From: an uncultured Sphingomonadaceae bacterium
GTDB taxonomy: Bacteria > Pseudomonadota > Alphaproteobacteria > Sphingomonadales > Sphingomonadaceae
Direction of reading: 5' to 3'
DNA: 51,933 nt
NCBI GenBank assembly: GCA_947258815.1
Contig: CAMYJW010000016.1
Location: forward strand, 1-51,933
A model generated the notes under the pieces. That model did not search any database and was not told the origin of the DNA. It saw only the letters and a program-made list of their open reading frames with translations. Positions 18,400 through 26,783 of the stretch are shown here, piece by piece. Made by a program: the position numbers and the translations under genes. How positions within the stretch are numbered: the first letter of the stretch is position 1; each line of letters opens with the position of its first letter.

Positions 18400-20811
18400 T
18401 CAGAAAGTCTTGCGAATATCGATCCCCATAAAACGCCCGCGCGGATCGCGATAACCGGCCTGATAGGCCAACGGGACAATCCCGTTCTCGTCCGTCACTT
18501 TCTGACGCGAATCGAACAGGTTGTCAAAATCCAGTGCCAGCCGCAAACCCTTGAAAACCGGCATTTTCTCAACCAGTTTCTCTTGCTGCCCAAGGTTCAG
18601 GAAAAAGCGCGCGTCGAACCGGAAAACGCTGCCGAACCGCAAATCCGAAACGCCCGGTGCGCCGCTGGAGCGAACCGCTGCCGGTCCGTCATAATCGACA
18701 TTGAGGCGCACACCGAAACCCTTGTGATAAATACCGCCTTCCACATCGACAGCATGACGCGGCACTCCGCCCACGTTCAGCGCATCGCCATCAAGCTGAT
18801 CGAACACCGGCACGCCCGGCGCAATCGTCACCCGGTCCGTGAACCTGTATGTGTGATAGAGCGAGATGCTCCAGCGCCCGCCATGACGGCCGGGACGTCC
18901 AAACGCGGGCTTACGCGCCCTGCCCGGCGCCCCGGTTTGCACCTGCGCTTTCGCCACCGCGCCTGACAGGTTGAAACCCCAGCGCAAATTGGAATTTTTG
19001 ACGGCGCTGAACGTCACCGGGCGCTGGTCGATTGATACAAGCCGATTATCCGCGTCGCGCACCGCCCTGCCGGGAAATGCCGCCTCCACAGCAGGCGTCA
19101 GCAAGGGGAACGCGCGAGTCACGTTGCTGGAGCGGTTGCGAAAATATTCGACAATCAGGCTGGAGCGCCGAAACAGGCCCAGGTTGTAGTTGGCGGACAA
19201 TTTGATGTCGCGCTGTTCTTCGGCCAGCAGAGCAGGATTGCCGCCACCGATCACCGTCACGACCGCCGCTTCACCCAGCGTGAAATCGTAAACCGGCACA
19301 TTGAAAGTCCGCACTTCGGGCTGGCCAAGCTCTGAAAGGCCCGGCGCTTCCTCGTTGACGATATAGCTTGCCTGCAATGTCAGCGCGGAGAGAGGCGACC
19401 ATGTCAGCCCCACATTCCAGTCGGTCAAAGTGCCAAAGTCTGACAATTCGGCGACCCCGCCACCGATGCTGAGCGACAGATCGCCAATCGCATCGAGCAC
19501 ACCCGCACGGCGACTGGTGATCGGCAATGACAGGTTTGCACCCGCCGAAACCGTGCTGCGCTTCAGGTTTGCAGCGATTGCACTGCCGCGCGTATCGCTG
19601 TTGCGGCTGGAGAGATGATCGAACCCGGCGTCCAGTGTCAGCGCCGCTTCGCCAGCGGGCATGCGGAATGGCTGTCCGGCAAGAGTCGCCAGCGTTTCGA
19701 GCGACAGGTCCTTCTCGCGCGTGCGATCGAACCCCGGATCGGGCACTGCGGGTAACGGACCGTCGATTGCAAGCGCGCCGTCGGCTGCACCCGTCACCAG
19801 AGCCGAAACATCGGCCTGCCGGTCTATGCGTCTGCCCGTATCGACATAGCCCGCATCGGCAGTCGCGCTGAACTGCCAGCGCCCGATCGGTTTGTTGAGA
19901 GTCACCCCTGCTTCGAACGTATCGGTGCGCGTCACCCGCTCAAGCGGGCCGGAAAGACTGCGCAATGCGCTCGGTCCGTCAGGTGCGGTCAGGAGCACCG
20001 TGTCGAGCCCCGAAAGCGCGCGCGAATCGCTGTATTGATACAATCCGTCGATCGTCAGCGAACCATCAAAGCCATCGTCGCCAAGACCGGTGGACCAGCT
20101 GCCGTTCAAGGTGTGCGTGACGCTGTCGGAAACGAGGCTGCGAAAATCGGCGGGATCGGGATCGCCGGTGACTGTCGGCACGGTGCCATCGGGCTGGATG
20201 ATCGCGCGTTCGTTCTCCGTCAGCATCGAAAGATCGTGCATTTTCCAGCTGATGTTCAGCCTGCCTGGTCCATCGAACCGGGTAAGCTGCGCTTCAAGTT
20301 CGCTGTCCGAAAAGCCCCCGCGCGAGGGGATGTTATACTCACCCGCCGCCTGAATCGCCGCAAATTTGTCCTTGAGAATGAAATTGACGATGCGCTGATC
20401 GGGAGAATACCCGAAACGAAGCGCCACTTCCTCAGGCAACACTTCCATGCGTCGGATCGATTCGGGCGGAATGTTGCGCAACTGGCGAAAACTGGAAATG
20501 CGCTGACCATTGAGCAGGATCACCGGATGCCCCCCGCCCCGGCCCCGGCCGCTTCCCGTCTGCGGGCTGACTGCCTCCAGCAATTCGCCGATGGACGCCG
20601 CGCCATACGCCGCGACATCATCTTCATCGAGTGTCATCACCGGCGGAATATCGGTTTCGATCTGGCCGCGAATGCGAGTCGCCACGACAAGAATTTCGCC
20701 GCCCTGCGCGCGCGAATCCTCACTTTGCAGGGTTTCGTCCGACTGGCGCGCCTGTTCTGCGTGCGCGGTCGGCGCGACAGCAAGGGCCGGAAGCAACAAC
20801 AGGAACCGCAA
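18400..20811 (-). CDS. TonB-dependent outer-membrane receptor
   Basis: An 803-residue receptor with a cleavable signal peptide (RFLLLLPALAVAPTAHAEQA). It has a TonB-box-like segment (GEILVVATRI) and a plug containing IGELLEAVSPQTGSGRGRGG, VILLNGQRISSF and RMEVLPEEVALRFGYSPDQR. The long beta-barrel ends in Phe (FMGIDIRKTF), as expected for Bam-assembled barrels. The start is TTG at 20811, backed by AGGAG eight bases upstream; no ATG or GTG lies in frame further up. The ligand is not evident. This plug subtype is common in sphingomonads, which hold many such receptors. Confidence 0.93.
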   Translation of the reverse strand: MRFLLLLPALAVAPTAHAEQARQSDETLQSEDSRAQGGEILVVATRIRGQIETDIPPVMTLDEDDVAAYGAASIGELLEAVSPQTGSGRGRGGGHPVILLNGQRISSFRQLRNIPPESIRRMEVLPEEVALRFGYSPDQRIVNFILKDKFAAIQAAGEYNIPSRGGFSDSELEAQLTRFDGPGRLNISWKMHDLSMLTENERAIIQPDGTVPTVTGDPDPADFRSLVSDSVTHTLNGSWSTGLGDDGFDGSLTIDGLYQYSDSRALSGLDTVLLTAPDGPSALRSLSGPLERVTRTDTFEAGVTLNKPIGRWQFSATADAGYVDTGRRIDRQADVSALVTGAADGALAIDGPLPAVPDPGFDRTREKDLSLETLATLAGQPFRMPAGEAALTLDAGFDHLSSRNSDTRGSAIAANLKRSTVSAGANLSLPITSRRAGVLDAIGDLSLSIGGGVAELSDFGTLTDWNVGLTWSPLSALTLQASYIVNEEAPGLSELGQPEVRTFNVPVYDFTLGEAAVVTVIGGGNPALLAEEQRDIKLSANYNLGLFRRSSLIVEYFRNRSSNVTRAFPLLTPAVEAAFPGRAVRDADNRLVSIDQRPVTFSAVKNSNLRWGFNLSGAVAKAQVQTGAPGRARKPAFGRPGRHGGRWSISLYHTYRFTDRVTIAPGVPVFDQLDGDALNVGGVPRHAVDVEGGIYHKGFGVRLNVDYDGPAAVRSSGAPGVSDLRFGSVFRFDARFFLNLGQQEKLVEKMPVFKGLRLALDFDNLFDSRQKVTDENGIVPLAYQAGYRDPRGRFMGIDIRKTF

Positions 20812-21031
20812 GCGTTACACTCCTATGGGCGCCGCATGGCGACGATCCCTCTCCCGCCGATTGCAATGAAAGCTCCGCACAGCCATCGCAATAGCCCTGT
20901 ATGTATCATTTTGTCACACGCGCAATGCAAAGCGATGACCCGGCGCAAACAATACGCAGGGTTTCCTTTTGTCCGCGTCGCAGCTATGGCGCGCCGCTAT
21001 GATATACACATCAAACGGATATTGATCGCCT
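20812..21031. promoter_or_regulatory. divergent intergenic region between TonB receptor and infA
   Basis: A 220-nt gap between two divergent starts, so it must hold promoters for both. On the minus strand an AGGAGTG lies just before the receptor TTG start. On the plus strand a tatgat/gatata AT-rich stretch around 20998-21006 could be the infA -10 region, but no convincing -35 is paired with it. No gene, repeat or riboswitch is apparent. Confidence 0.5.
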
Positions 21032-21277
21032 ATGGCGAAAGAAGAACTTCTGGAAATGCGCGGGAAAGTGGTTGAACTGCTGCCCAACGCAATGTTCCGT
21101 GTCGAACTTGAGAACGGCCATGAGATCCTTGGCCACACTGCCGGCAAAATGCGCAAGAACCGCATCCGTGTTCTGGTTGGTGATGAGGTTCTCGTCGAGC
21201 TGACGCCATACGATCTGACCAAGGGCCGGATCACTTATCGCTTCATGCCGGGCCGCGGCGGTCCGGGGCCCAGCTGA
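21032..21277 (+). CDS. infA: translation initiation factor IF-1
   Basis: An 81-residue IF-1, an OB-fold protein that occupies the ribosomal A site during initiation. The whole sequence matches the family: [20 protein letters not shown], then [20 protein letters not shown] and [15 protein letters not shown]. It is nine residues longer than the common 72-residue form because of a Gly/Pro tail (GRGGPGPS). It heads the infA-maf-RNase-yacG group; maf starts 23 nt after its stop. Confidence 0.98.
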   Translation: MAKEELLEMRGKVVELLPNAMFRVELENGHEILGHTAGKMRKNRIRVLVGDEVLVELTPYDLTKGRITYRFMPGRGGPGPS

Positions 21278-21299
21278 TTGCCGGACGCCTGAAGCGGGG

Positions 21300-21887
21300 A
21301 TGACCGCTCCGGCCCCTCCTCCAAAGCTGATACTGGCATCGGCCAGCCCGCGCAGGCGTGAACTGCTCGCCCGGCTGGGGTGTGAGCCTGCCGCGATTCG
21401 CGCTGCCGATATCGACGAAACGCCCCGCAAAGGCGAGATTCCGCGCGACTATGCCCGGCGTATGGCGCGTGAGAAAGCCGCTGCCATCGAAGGCAATGGC
21501 ATGCACGTTCTGGCAGGTGACACCGTGGTTGCGGTCGGTCGCCGGATTCTGCCCAAGACCGAAGACGAAGCCAGCGCCCGCGCATGTCTTGAGCTGCTGT
21601 CGGGCCGCCGCCATCATGTGTTGAGCGCGGTCGCGCTAAAAACACCCGGCGGCGCGCTGAAAGAACGCCTCAGCGATACGATCGTCCGATTCAAGCCGCT
21701 TTCACGCGAGGAGATCGAGGCCTATCTTGCGGGACGCGAATGGCAAGGCAAGGCGGGCGGCTATGCCATACAAGGCAGCGCCGAAGGTCTGGTCGCATGG
21801 CTTTCGGGAAGTCATTCCGGGGTCGTCGGCCTGCCACTGTTCGAAACGCGCGCTCTGCTGAAATCCGAAGGGTTCGCCATTGGCTGA
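21300..21887 (+). CDS. maf: Maf family nucleotide pyrophosphatase
   Basis: A 195-residue Maf protein, a house-cleaning pyrophosphatase for non-canonical or modified nucleoside triphosphates. It has LILASASPRRRELLARLG at the start, ADIDET, AREKA, the active-site LAGDTVVAVG, a LSGRRHHVLSAV motif and the GKAGGYAIQG loop. Its last eight bases overlap the TTG start of the downstream ribonuclease gene. Confidence 0.95.
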   Translation: MTAPAPPPKLILASASPRRRELLARLGCEPAAIRAADIDETPRKGEIPRDYARRMAREKAAAIEGNGMHVLAGDTVVAVGRRILPKTEDEASARACLELLSGRRHHVLSAVALKTPGGALKERLSDTIVRFKPLSREEIEAYLAGREWQGKAGGYAIQGSAEGLVAWLSGSHSGVVGLPLFETRALLKSEGFAIG

Positions 21888-22854
21888 ATGGCTGATCGAA
21901 AACGGCATCGGCGAGAATCGCGCCATCAAGATCGACAACGGCGACCTTATAGGCGCGCGGATCGAATGGCCGGGCATGCTTGCTGCCGGACAGGTGGAAG
22001 ATGCCAGACTGGTTTCGCGCGCTGCAGGCAGCGCACGCGGAAAAGCGGAATTTGCCAGCGGCGAGGAAGCGCTGGTCGATCGCCTGCCCCGCGATGCCAG
22101 CGAAGGCGCGCTGCTGCGCCTTGAAGTCACCCGCGCGATGTTCAGCGAAAAAGGCCGCGTAAAGCTTGCGCAGGCACGGCCGACAACGAAAAGCGTCGCA
22201 CCGGCGCCAACGCTTGCGCAAACCCTTTCTGCCGCAGGAGAAACGGCCAGAGTGGTCCATCAGTTTCCCAAAAATGCCTGGGAAGATGTCTGGTCGGACG
22301 CATGGAGCGGGCTGATCGATTTCGCCGGAGGATCGCTGCATTTTTCGACCACGCCGGCGATGACGCTGGTTGATGTGGATGGCACCCTGCCCGCACGCGA
22401 ACTGGCGCTGGCAGCGGTGATACCGCTGGCCGGTGCGATCAGGCGCTTCGATCTTGGCGGATCGGTCGGCATTGATTTCCCCAGTCTGCCCGAAAAGGCC
22501 GATCGGCGCGCGGTGGACGTTGTGCTGGCCGATGCACTGGCGGACTGGCCCCATGAGCGCACGGCGATGAACGGATTCGGCTTCGTCCAGATCGTGTCGC
22601 GGCTGGAGCGCCCTTCACTCCTCCACCGCGTCGGACAAGGCCGCGTGGGCGCTGCCGCGCGTCTGCTATTGCGACGGGCAGAAGCTATATCCGATCCCGG
22701 CGCCCTGCTGATAACCTGCCACCCCGCGATCAAGGCGCGGTTTAAGGCGGAGTGGCTTGATGAACTGGGCCGCAGAACCGGGCGCGACGTGCGGATTGAA
22801 ACCGATCCCACACTTGCTTTGGAAGCCGGATTCGCACAGGCAATCGCGCCATGA
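21880..22854 (+). CDS. short ribonuclease E/G family protein
   Basis: A 324-residue member of the RNase E/G family. The two metal-binding acidic sites appear as MTLVDVDG and VGIDFPSL, and the DNase I-like subdomain lies between and after them. It lacks both the N-terminal S1 domain and the Cys-pair zinc link and scaffold of RNase E, so it is a minimal catalytic form. This form is usual between maf and yacG in sphingomonads. The TTG start at 21880 lies inside the end of maf, and the stop overlaps the yacG ATG. Activity on RNA is inferred, not shown by the sequence alone. Confidence 0.85.
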   Translation: MAEWLIENGIGENRAIKIDNGDLIGARIEWPGMLAAGQVEDARLVSRAAGSARGKAEFASGEEALVDRLPRDASEGALLRLEVTRAMFSEKGRVKLAQARPTTKSVAPAPTLAQTLSAAGETARVVHQFPKNAWEDVWSDAWSGLIDFAGGSLHFSTTPAMTLVDVDGTLPARELALAAVIPLAGAIRRFDLGGSVGIDFPSLPEKADRRAVDVVLADALADWPHERTAMNGFGFVQIVSRLERPSLLHRVGQGRVGAAARLLLRRAEAISDPGALLITCHPAIKARFKAEWLDELGRRTGRDVRIETDPTLALEAGFAQAIAP

Positions 22855-23018
22855 CGAAACCCAGACCATGCCCGATTTGCAAAAAGCCGCGCAGCGAGGA
22901 ATTTTCTCCGTTCTGCTCAAGCCGATGCCGCGATCGCGACCTCGCGAACTGGTTTGGCGACGGCTATGCCGTTCCCGGCCCGCCCGTTCCGCCAGAGGAT
23001 ATCGTGCACGAAGATTAA
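22851..23018 (+). CDS. yacG: DNA gyrase inhibitor YacG
   Basis: A 55-residue zinc protein, overlapping the ribonuclease stop (ATGA at 22851). It has C7-x2-C10 and C22-x3-C26, which form the single zinc site, followed by RDLANWFGDGYAVPG, the family hallmark. YacG binds the GyrB C-terminal region and inhibits DNA gyrase. Length and motif order are typical. It is the last gene of the infA-maf-RNase-yacG group and is followed 118 nt later by tRNA-Phe. Confidence 0.95.
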   Translation: MTKPRPCPICKKPRSEEFSPFCSSRCRDRDLANWFGDGYAVPGPPVPPEDIVHED

Positions 23019-23057
23019 GCCCCGCCTCAAAAGCGCTTGCCCTTGGGCAAAACCCCC

Positions 23058-23086
23058 TTGCAAACCCCGCGCGTGTTCGCCATAGG
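23058..23086 (+). promoter_or_regulatory. possible tRNA-Phe promoter
   Basis: TTGCAA (23058-23063) and CATAGG (23081-23086) are separated by 17 nt and lie about 50 nt upstream of the tRNA. The -10 match is weak against the E. coli consensus, though alphaproteobacterial -10 elements are often degenerate. This is a guess from spacing and position. Confidence 0.35.
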
Positions 23087-23136
23087 CGCTGCTCCAACCG
23101 CTCGCCGGTCCAGATTGGGACCGTCGCAGAAGCGAT

Positions 23137-23212
23137 GCCCGGGTAGCTCAGTTGGTAGAGCATACGACTGAAAATCGTAGTGTCGGTGGTTCGATCCCGC
23201 CCCCGGGCACCA
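23137..23212 (+). tRNA. tRNA-Phe (GAA)
   Basis: A 76-nt cloverleaf. The acceptor gcccggg pairs perfectly with cccgggc, and the D-arm is agctcagttggtagagc. The anticodon stem tacga/tcgta encloses loop ctgaaaa with anticodon GAA. The T-arm is ggtggttcgatcccgcc, and the CCA end (23210-23212) is encoded. The gene is intact and shows no integrated element next to it. Confidence 0.97.
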
Positions 23213-23311
23213 CTTCCTTCCTTTGGTGGCGCGTGTTGCCGTTCCCGAATTTGCTGCTAGCGTGCGCGCCACAACAACACGGTTGCGATACAGCGCAATT
23301 GGGAGGTGGAA

Positions 23312-23689
23312 TTGGATCATCGTCTTTTCTTCGTCGTCGGCGATCTGCTGGCCAATCTGCTCGTCGGCGTGATCGCCGGACTGCTAAGCTGGCTGATTGT
23401 CGATACCGGCTGGAACATGGTGATCGCGATGTTCGTGATGATGGCCGTGGGAATGATTGCCGGGCTCGTCGTGTTTATGGTCGTCACGTTCAAGCTGGGC
23501 GCGATGGAAGTGATGGTTCCGGTGATGTTCAGCGGCATGCTCAGCGGCATGTTCGTGGGCATGGCGATGGCGATGATGCCTTTATCCCTTGGCGATGCGG
23601 CAATGTATGGCGGAGCAAGCGGCCTTCTGGGCATCGCGATATGCTGGATCGCCAACACCCTGCTGCGCGGCAAGACCAGACAGGCCTGA
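23312..23689 (+). CDS. methionine-rich small membrane protein, unknown function
   Basis: A 125-residue hydrophobic protein with about four transmembrane segments and no family I can name. Methionine makes up roughly 17 of 125 residues, clustered in the membrane segments (MFVMMAVGM and MFSGMLSGMFVGMAMAMMP). The TTG at 23312 is preferred because GGGAGG (23301-23306) is then at a working distance; the GTG at 23306 would overlap it. It is 10 nt upstream of a methyltransferase gene and almost surely cotranscribed with it. Met-rich membrane helices can bind soft metals such as copper, but that role is speculation here. Confidence 0.75.
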   Translation: MDHRLFFVVGDLLANLLVGVIAGLLSWLIVDTGWNMVIAMFVMMAVGMIAGLVVFMVVTFKLGAMEVMVPVMFSGMLSGMFVGMAMAMMPLSLGDAAMYGGASGLLGIAICWIANTLLRGKTRQA

Positions 23690-23699
23690 GGAGAAACCG

Positions 23700-24314
23700 A
23701 TGCCCGATGCAGTAACCCAGGCGAAGTGGGACAAGATCGCGCCAAAGTTCGACGCAATGGCAGGTGCCGGTGCCGAAGAACGCTGGCACCCCTTCAAGAC
23801 CGAACTTTTCAGCAATATGGGCGATGGCAATATCCTGTTCCTCGCACTGGGAACCGGGCTCGATATTCCGGTCTTCCCCAAGGGCAAGACGATCACCGCT
23901 ATTGATATCAGCCCCAAAATGGTGGAGCAGGCGCAAGAGCGCATTGCCGCCTATGACGGCACAATCACCGCACAGGCGATGGACGTGCACGAAATGCCGT
24001 TCGAACCCGGAACGTTCGATCAGATATTCACTTCCTGCACGTTCTGTTCCGTGCCGCAACCGGTGAAAGGCCTGGAAGCGCTGCGCCGCGTGCTGAAACC
24101 CGGCGGGCAGATCTTCATGTTCGAACACACCGGCAGCAGCTTTTATCCCTTCAAGCCGATGATGAACGTGATGACGCTGCTGACCGAACGGTTCGGCCCC
24201 GCGATGAACCGCAAGACAGTCAACAATGTGCGCGCCGCCGGGTTCAAAATTGACGAGGTCAGCAACGTGTTCCTCGATGTCGTCAAAACGATCAAGGCGA
24301 CCAATCCGGGCTAA
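23700..24314 (+). CDS. class I SAM-dependent methyltransferase
   Basis: A 204-residue Rossmann-fold methyltransferase of the UbiE/Methyltransf_11 type. Motif I is FLALGTGLDIPVF, followed by acidic ITAIDISPKM; later are AMDVHEMPFEPGTFDQIF and RRVLKPGGQIFMFEH. The ATG at 23700 follows GAGGAGA. A CSV-containing segment (TSCTFCSVPQP) and the proximity of a membrane protein suggest a lipid or lipophilic substrate, but the substrate cannot be assigned. It converges with the MFS exporter gene, 24 nt apart. Confidence 0.88.
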   Translation: MPDAVTQAKWDKIAPKFDAMAGAGAEERWHPFKTELFSNMGDGNILFLALGTGLDIPVFPKGKTITAIDISPKMVEQAQERIAAYDGTITAQAMDVHEMPFEPGTFDQIFTSCTFCSVPQPVKGLEALRRVLKPGGQIFMFEHTGSSFYPFKPMMNVMTLLTERFGPAMNRKTVNNVRAAGFKIDEVSNVFLDVVKTIKATNPG

Positions 24315-24338
24315 GGCGCGCGGTGCGGCCTGCGGTGT

Positions 24339-26009
24339 TTACGGCCCGATATAATCCACCGTTTCATGATGGGGATCGGGCGTATTGGCTTTCCAGCGCA
24401 CCGAACCATAAGGCCTTTCCAGCCTGCGTCTGATGCGTCGCCCCGTTGGCGAGCGATCATAGGCATTCGCTTCGCTCTGAAGGTTGATATCGGTCTGCGT
24501 ATAGCGATCGCGCATCCGCAGATAATCACCCCAGGTCGGGCAGTGGTATCGCTCCGTCCACACCGCCGGATTTTCGATGTCGCGCGACAGGGACCATTCG
24601 AAGCCGCCGTTTCGCTTGCGCACGCGTTGCAGCTGCATCATCACATCGTAAAATTCGCGGGCCGCCGCGGGATCGACATCATATTCTATCTCAACAACGA
24701 TCGGTCCTGATCGCAAATTGAGGCCCAGCGAATCTTTTGGATCGCGCGCAGGGCTGACAGACGGATCCTCCCCCTCCTGATCGCGCGTCAACGGCAGCAC
24801 ATACCCCAACAGCGAAGTAAGCATCGCCGCCACGCCCGATGCCACGAATGCGAAGCTGACCCCGTGAATATTCGCGACGAGCCCCCAGACGAGTGCTCCG
24901 ATCCCGAACCCGGCGGTAATCGCCGAGGAAAACAGCGCAAGCGCCCGCGCGGTAACCCAGCGCGGAGCGGACATTTGCACACTGACATTCAGCAACGCGA
25001 TTGACAGGATGCTGGTAGTGCCGACCACGAAATAGGCCATGCAGGTCAGCACAAGCGTCGGGCTCAGGCCGATGCCAGCGATCCCAAGACCGCAAAAGAT
25101 GGCGCAGATTCGGATCGTCGTCTCGGTAGAAAACCGATAGCGCACATGGCTTACGAAAATCGCGCCAAGCACGGCCCCCGCACCCTGCGAACCAAGCAGA
25201 ATCCCGAACACCGATGCATTGCCGCCAAGCAGATCCTTGGCCACCAGCGGCGCCAGCGCCGCAGACGTCGCGCTCATCAGCCCGAACAAAAACACTCTGG
25301 CAAGAGACGTGCGGATCGAGGGGGAATGCAGCGCGTATCGCGCACCGCCAATCATCGCACGATCAATCCGCTCAGGCGGCAGGCGCGACGGCACCGTTTC
25401 GCGCCTCCAGAAGAAGAACGCGATCAGGAGCGGCGCATAGAGCAGCGAAGTCAGCCCGAAAACAACCTTCGCTCCGGCCGCAAGGACAATCAATCCGCCA
25501 AGCGCCGGGCCAAAGCTGCGCGCGACATTGAAACTTATCGTTCCAAGTCCGACCGCCGCGGGCAGATTCCGGCGCGACACCTGTTCGGGTATCGACGCCT
25601 GCCAGGGAGGAATAAACAACGCAACGCCAGCCCCGGTCAACGCACAAAAGGCCAACAGCAGCCAAGGGGTAAGCAATTCCAAGTGTGTCACCACCGTCAG
25701 CCCCGCAGCACTGAGCGCCGCAAACGCCAGCCCGGCCATCGCCGTTATGCGCTTGTCGAACATGTCGGCGATCGCGCCAGCGGGAAGCGTCACGATCATC
25801 AGCGGCAGCATCATCGAAGTCTGAACCAGCGCGACCATTCCTGGGGAATCGTTCAGCCTCGTCATTTCCCAGGCAGCGCCTACACCCAGAAAAAGCTGGC
25901 TGAAATTTGACAGGAGGCTGGCGCTCCAGATGCGCAGAAACGGCTTTTCACGCAGCGGATCAAGCGCACGCGGAGCCCGCATCACCTCTCCACCTGACTC
26001 GCTGCTCAT
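24339..26009 (-). CDS. MFS_3 family exporter with C-terminal cytosolic domain
   Basis: A 556-residue major-facilitator protein of the MFS_3/transmembrane secretion effector type (EntS-like). About 12 transmembrane segments occupy residues 25-415, starting LRIWSASLLSNFSQLFLGVGAAWEMTRL. A soluble tail of about 130 residues follows (PIVVEIEYDVDPAAAREFYDVM... WTERYHCPTWGDYLRMRDRYTQTD), which resembles the dimeric alpha-beta-barrel appended to this family. Relatives export siderophores or macrolides. The gene is divergent from the MarR gene, a common arrangement for regulator and efflux pump, so regulation by that MarR is plausible. Confidence 0.88.
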   Translation of the reverse strand: MSSESGGEVMRAPRALDPLREKPFLRIWSASLLSNFSQLFLGVGAAWEMTRLNDSPGMVALVQTSMMLPLMIVTLPAGAIADMFDKRITAMAGLAFAALSAAGLTVVTHLELLTPWLLLAFCALTGAGVALFIPPWQASIPEQVSRRNLPAAVGLGTISFNVARSFGPALGGLIVLAAGAKVVFGLTSLLYAPLLIAFFFWRRETVPSRLPPERIDRAMIGGARYALHSPSIRTSLARVFLFGLMSATSAALAPLVAKDLLGGNASVFGILLGSQGAGAVLGAIFVSHVRYRFSTETTIRICAIFCGLGIAGIGLSPTLVLTCMAYFVVGTTSILSIALLNVSVQMSAPRWVTARALALFSSAITAGFGIGALVWGLVANIHGVSFAFVASGVAAMLTSLLGYVLPLTRDQEGEDPSVSPARDPKDSLGLNLRSGPIVVEIEYDVDPAAAREFYDVMMQLQRVRKRNGGFEWSLSRDIENPAVWTERYHCPTWGDYLRMRDRYTQTDINLQSEANAYDRSPTGRRIRRRLERPYGSVRWKANTPDPHHETVDYIGP

Positions 26010-26278
26010 CGTGTTTCCGGATCCCGTTCAGTGCTTGTCATGCGCTGTTCACCGAGACACGACTTGCGTCAAGCGGCAAGCGACCGGCATCGGGTAACAA
26101 TCCGAGACCAGAAAACGCCGGTTCGCGCAGACAGATTCCCCGTCCACGCCGCCTAGGGGCTGGAAATCCCGGAAATCCTGACTAATATGAATAAAAGCAG
26201 GTTTCCGAGAGGTGCTCTATCAAAGGCTCAACCGAGATCAGGCGGCGCATTGGCCTCAAGTTCAGCGTTCTCGCGCGC

Positions 26279-26725
26279 GTGATGCGGAACAGCTTTGACC
26301 GCCAGGTTGCAAGGCTGAATGTCACGCGTTCCCAATGGACTATGATCGCGATCGTTGCCAGCCAGCCCGGCGCCACGCAGCGCGTGATCGCCGAAGCGCT
26401 TGAAATGTCGGAGGCCTCCGCTGGTCGCCTTGTTGATCGGTTATGCGGAGAAGGCCTGCTCCAGCGCAAACAGTGCAAACATGATCGGCGCGCGCACGCT
26501 GTCCATCTGACCGAAGCGGCAAAGCCCCTTCTGGATCAGCTCGCGGCAATTGCCAGCGAAAGCGAAAAGCGGATTTTTGCAGGTTTTTCCGATCAGGAGC
26601 TCGACGCGTTCAAGGATTTTCTCGACCGAATTTACCAGAACGTCAGCAACGGACAGGCAGACACTGGTGACAGCCCTTCGGTCGTCAACATCAGTCAATG
26701 CGAACGCGAAGTTCTGGACGCCTGA
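26279..26725 (+). CDS. MarR family transcriptional regulator, start codon uncertain
   Basis: A winged-helix MarR regulator. The recognition region is GATQRVIAEALEMSEASAGRLVDRL and the wing LLQRKQCKHDRRAHAVHLTEAAKP. The first usable start (GTG 26279 or ATG 26282) would remove the first dimerisation helix. In-frame codons upstream, from 26219, encode IKGSTEIRRRIGLKFSVLAR, which fits the family N-terminus well. That stretch begins with ATC, preceded by GAGAGG. The natural start may therefore have been an ATG now read as ATC. It is divergent from the MFS_3 exporter and 58 nt upstream of the CoA-transferase, so it may control either side. Confidence 0.85.
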   Translation: MMRNSFDRQVARLNVTRSQWTMIAIVASQPGATQRVIAEALEMSEASAGRLVDRLCGEGLLQRKQCKHDRRAHAVHLTEAAKPLLDQLAAIASESEKRIFAGFSDQELDAFKDFLDRIYQNVSNGQADTGDSPSVVNISQCEREVLDA

Positions 26726-26783
26726 TACACGTTTAAGCGCACAACCGACAAACCCGTCATGCGCCATAACGCAGAGCACACAT

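Noticed and set aside
20035..21075. 346-codon plus-strand frame
   Set aside because: Mostly antisense to the TonB receptor plus its promoter region. It would overlap infA.
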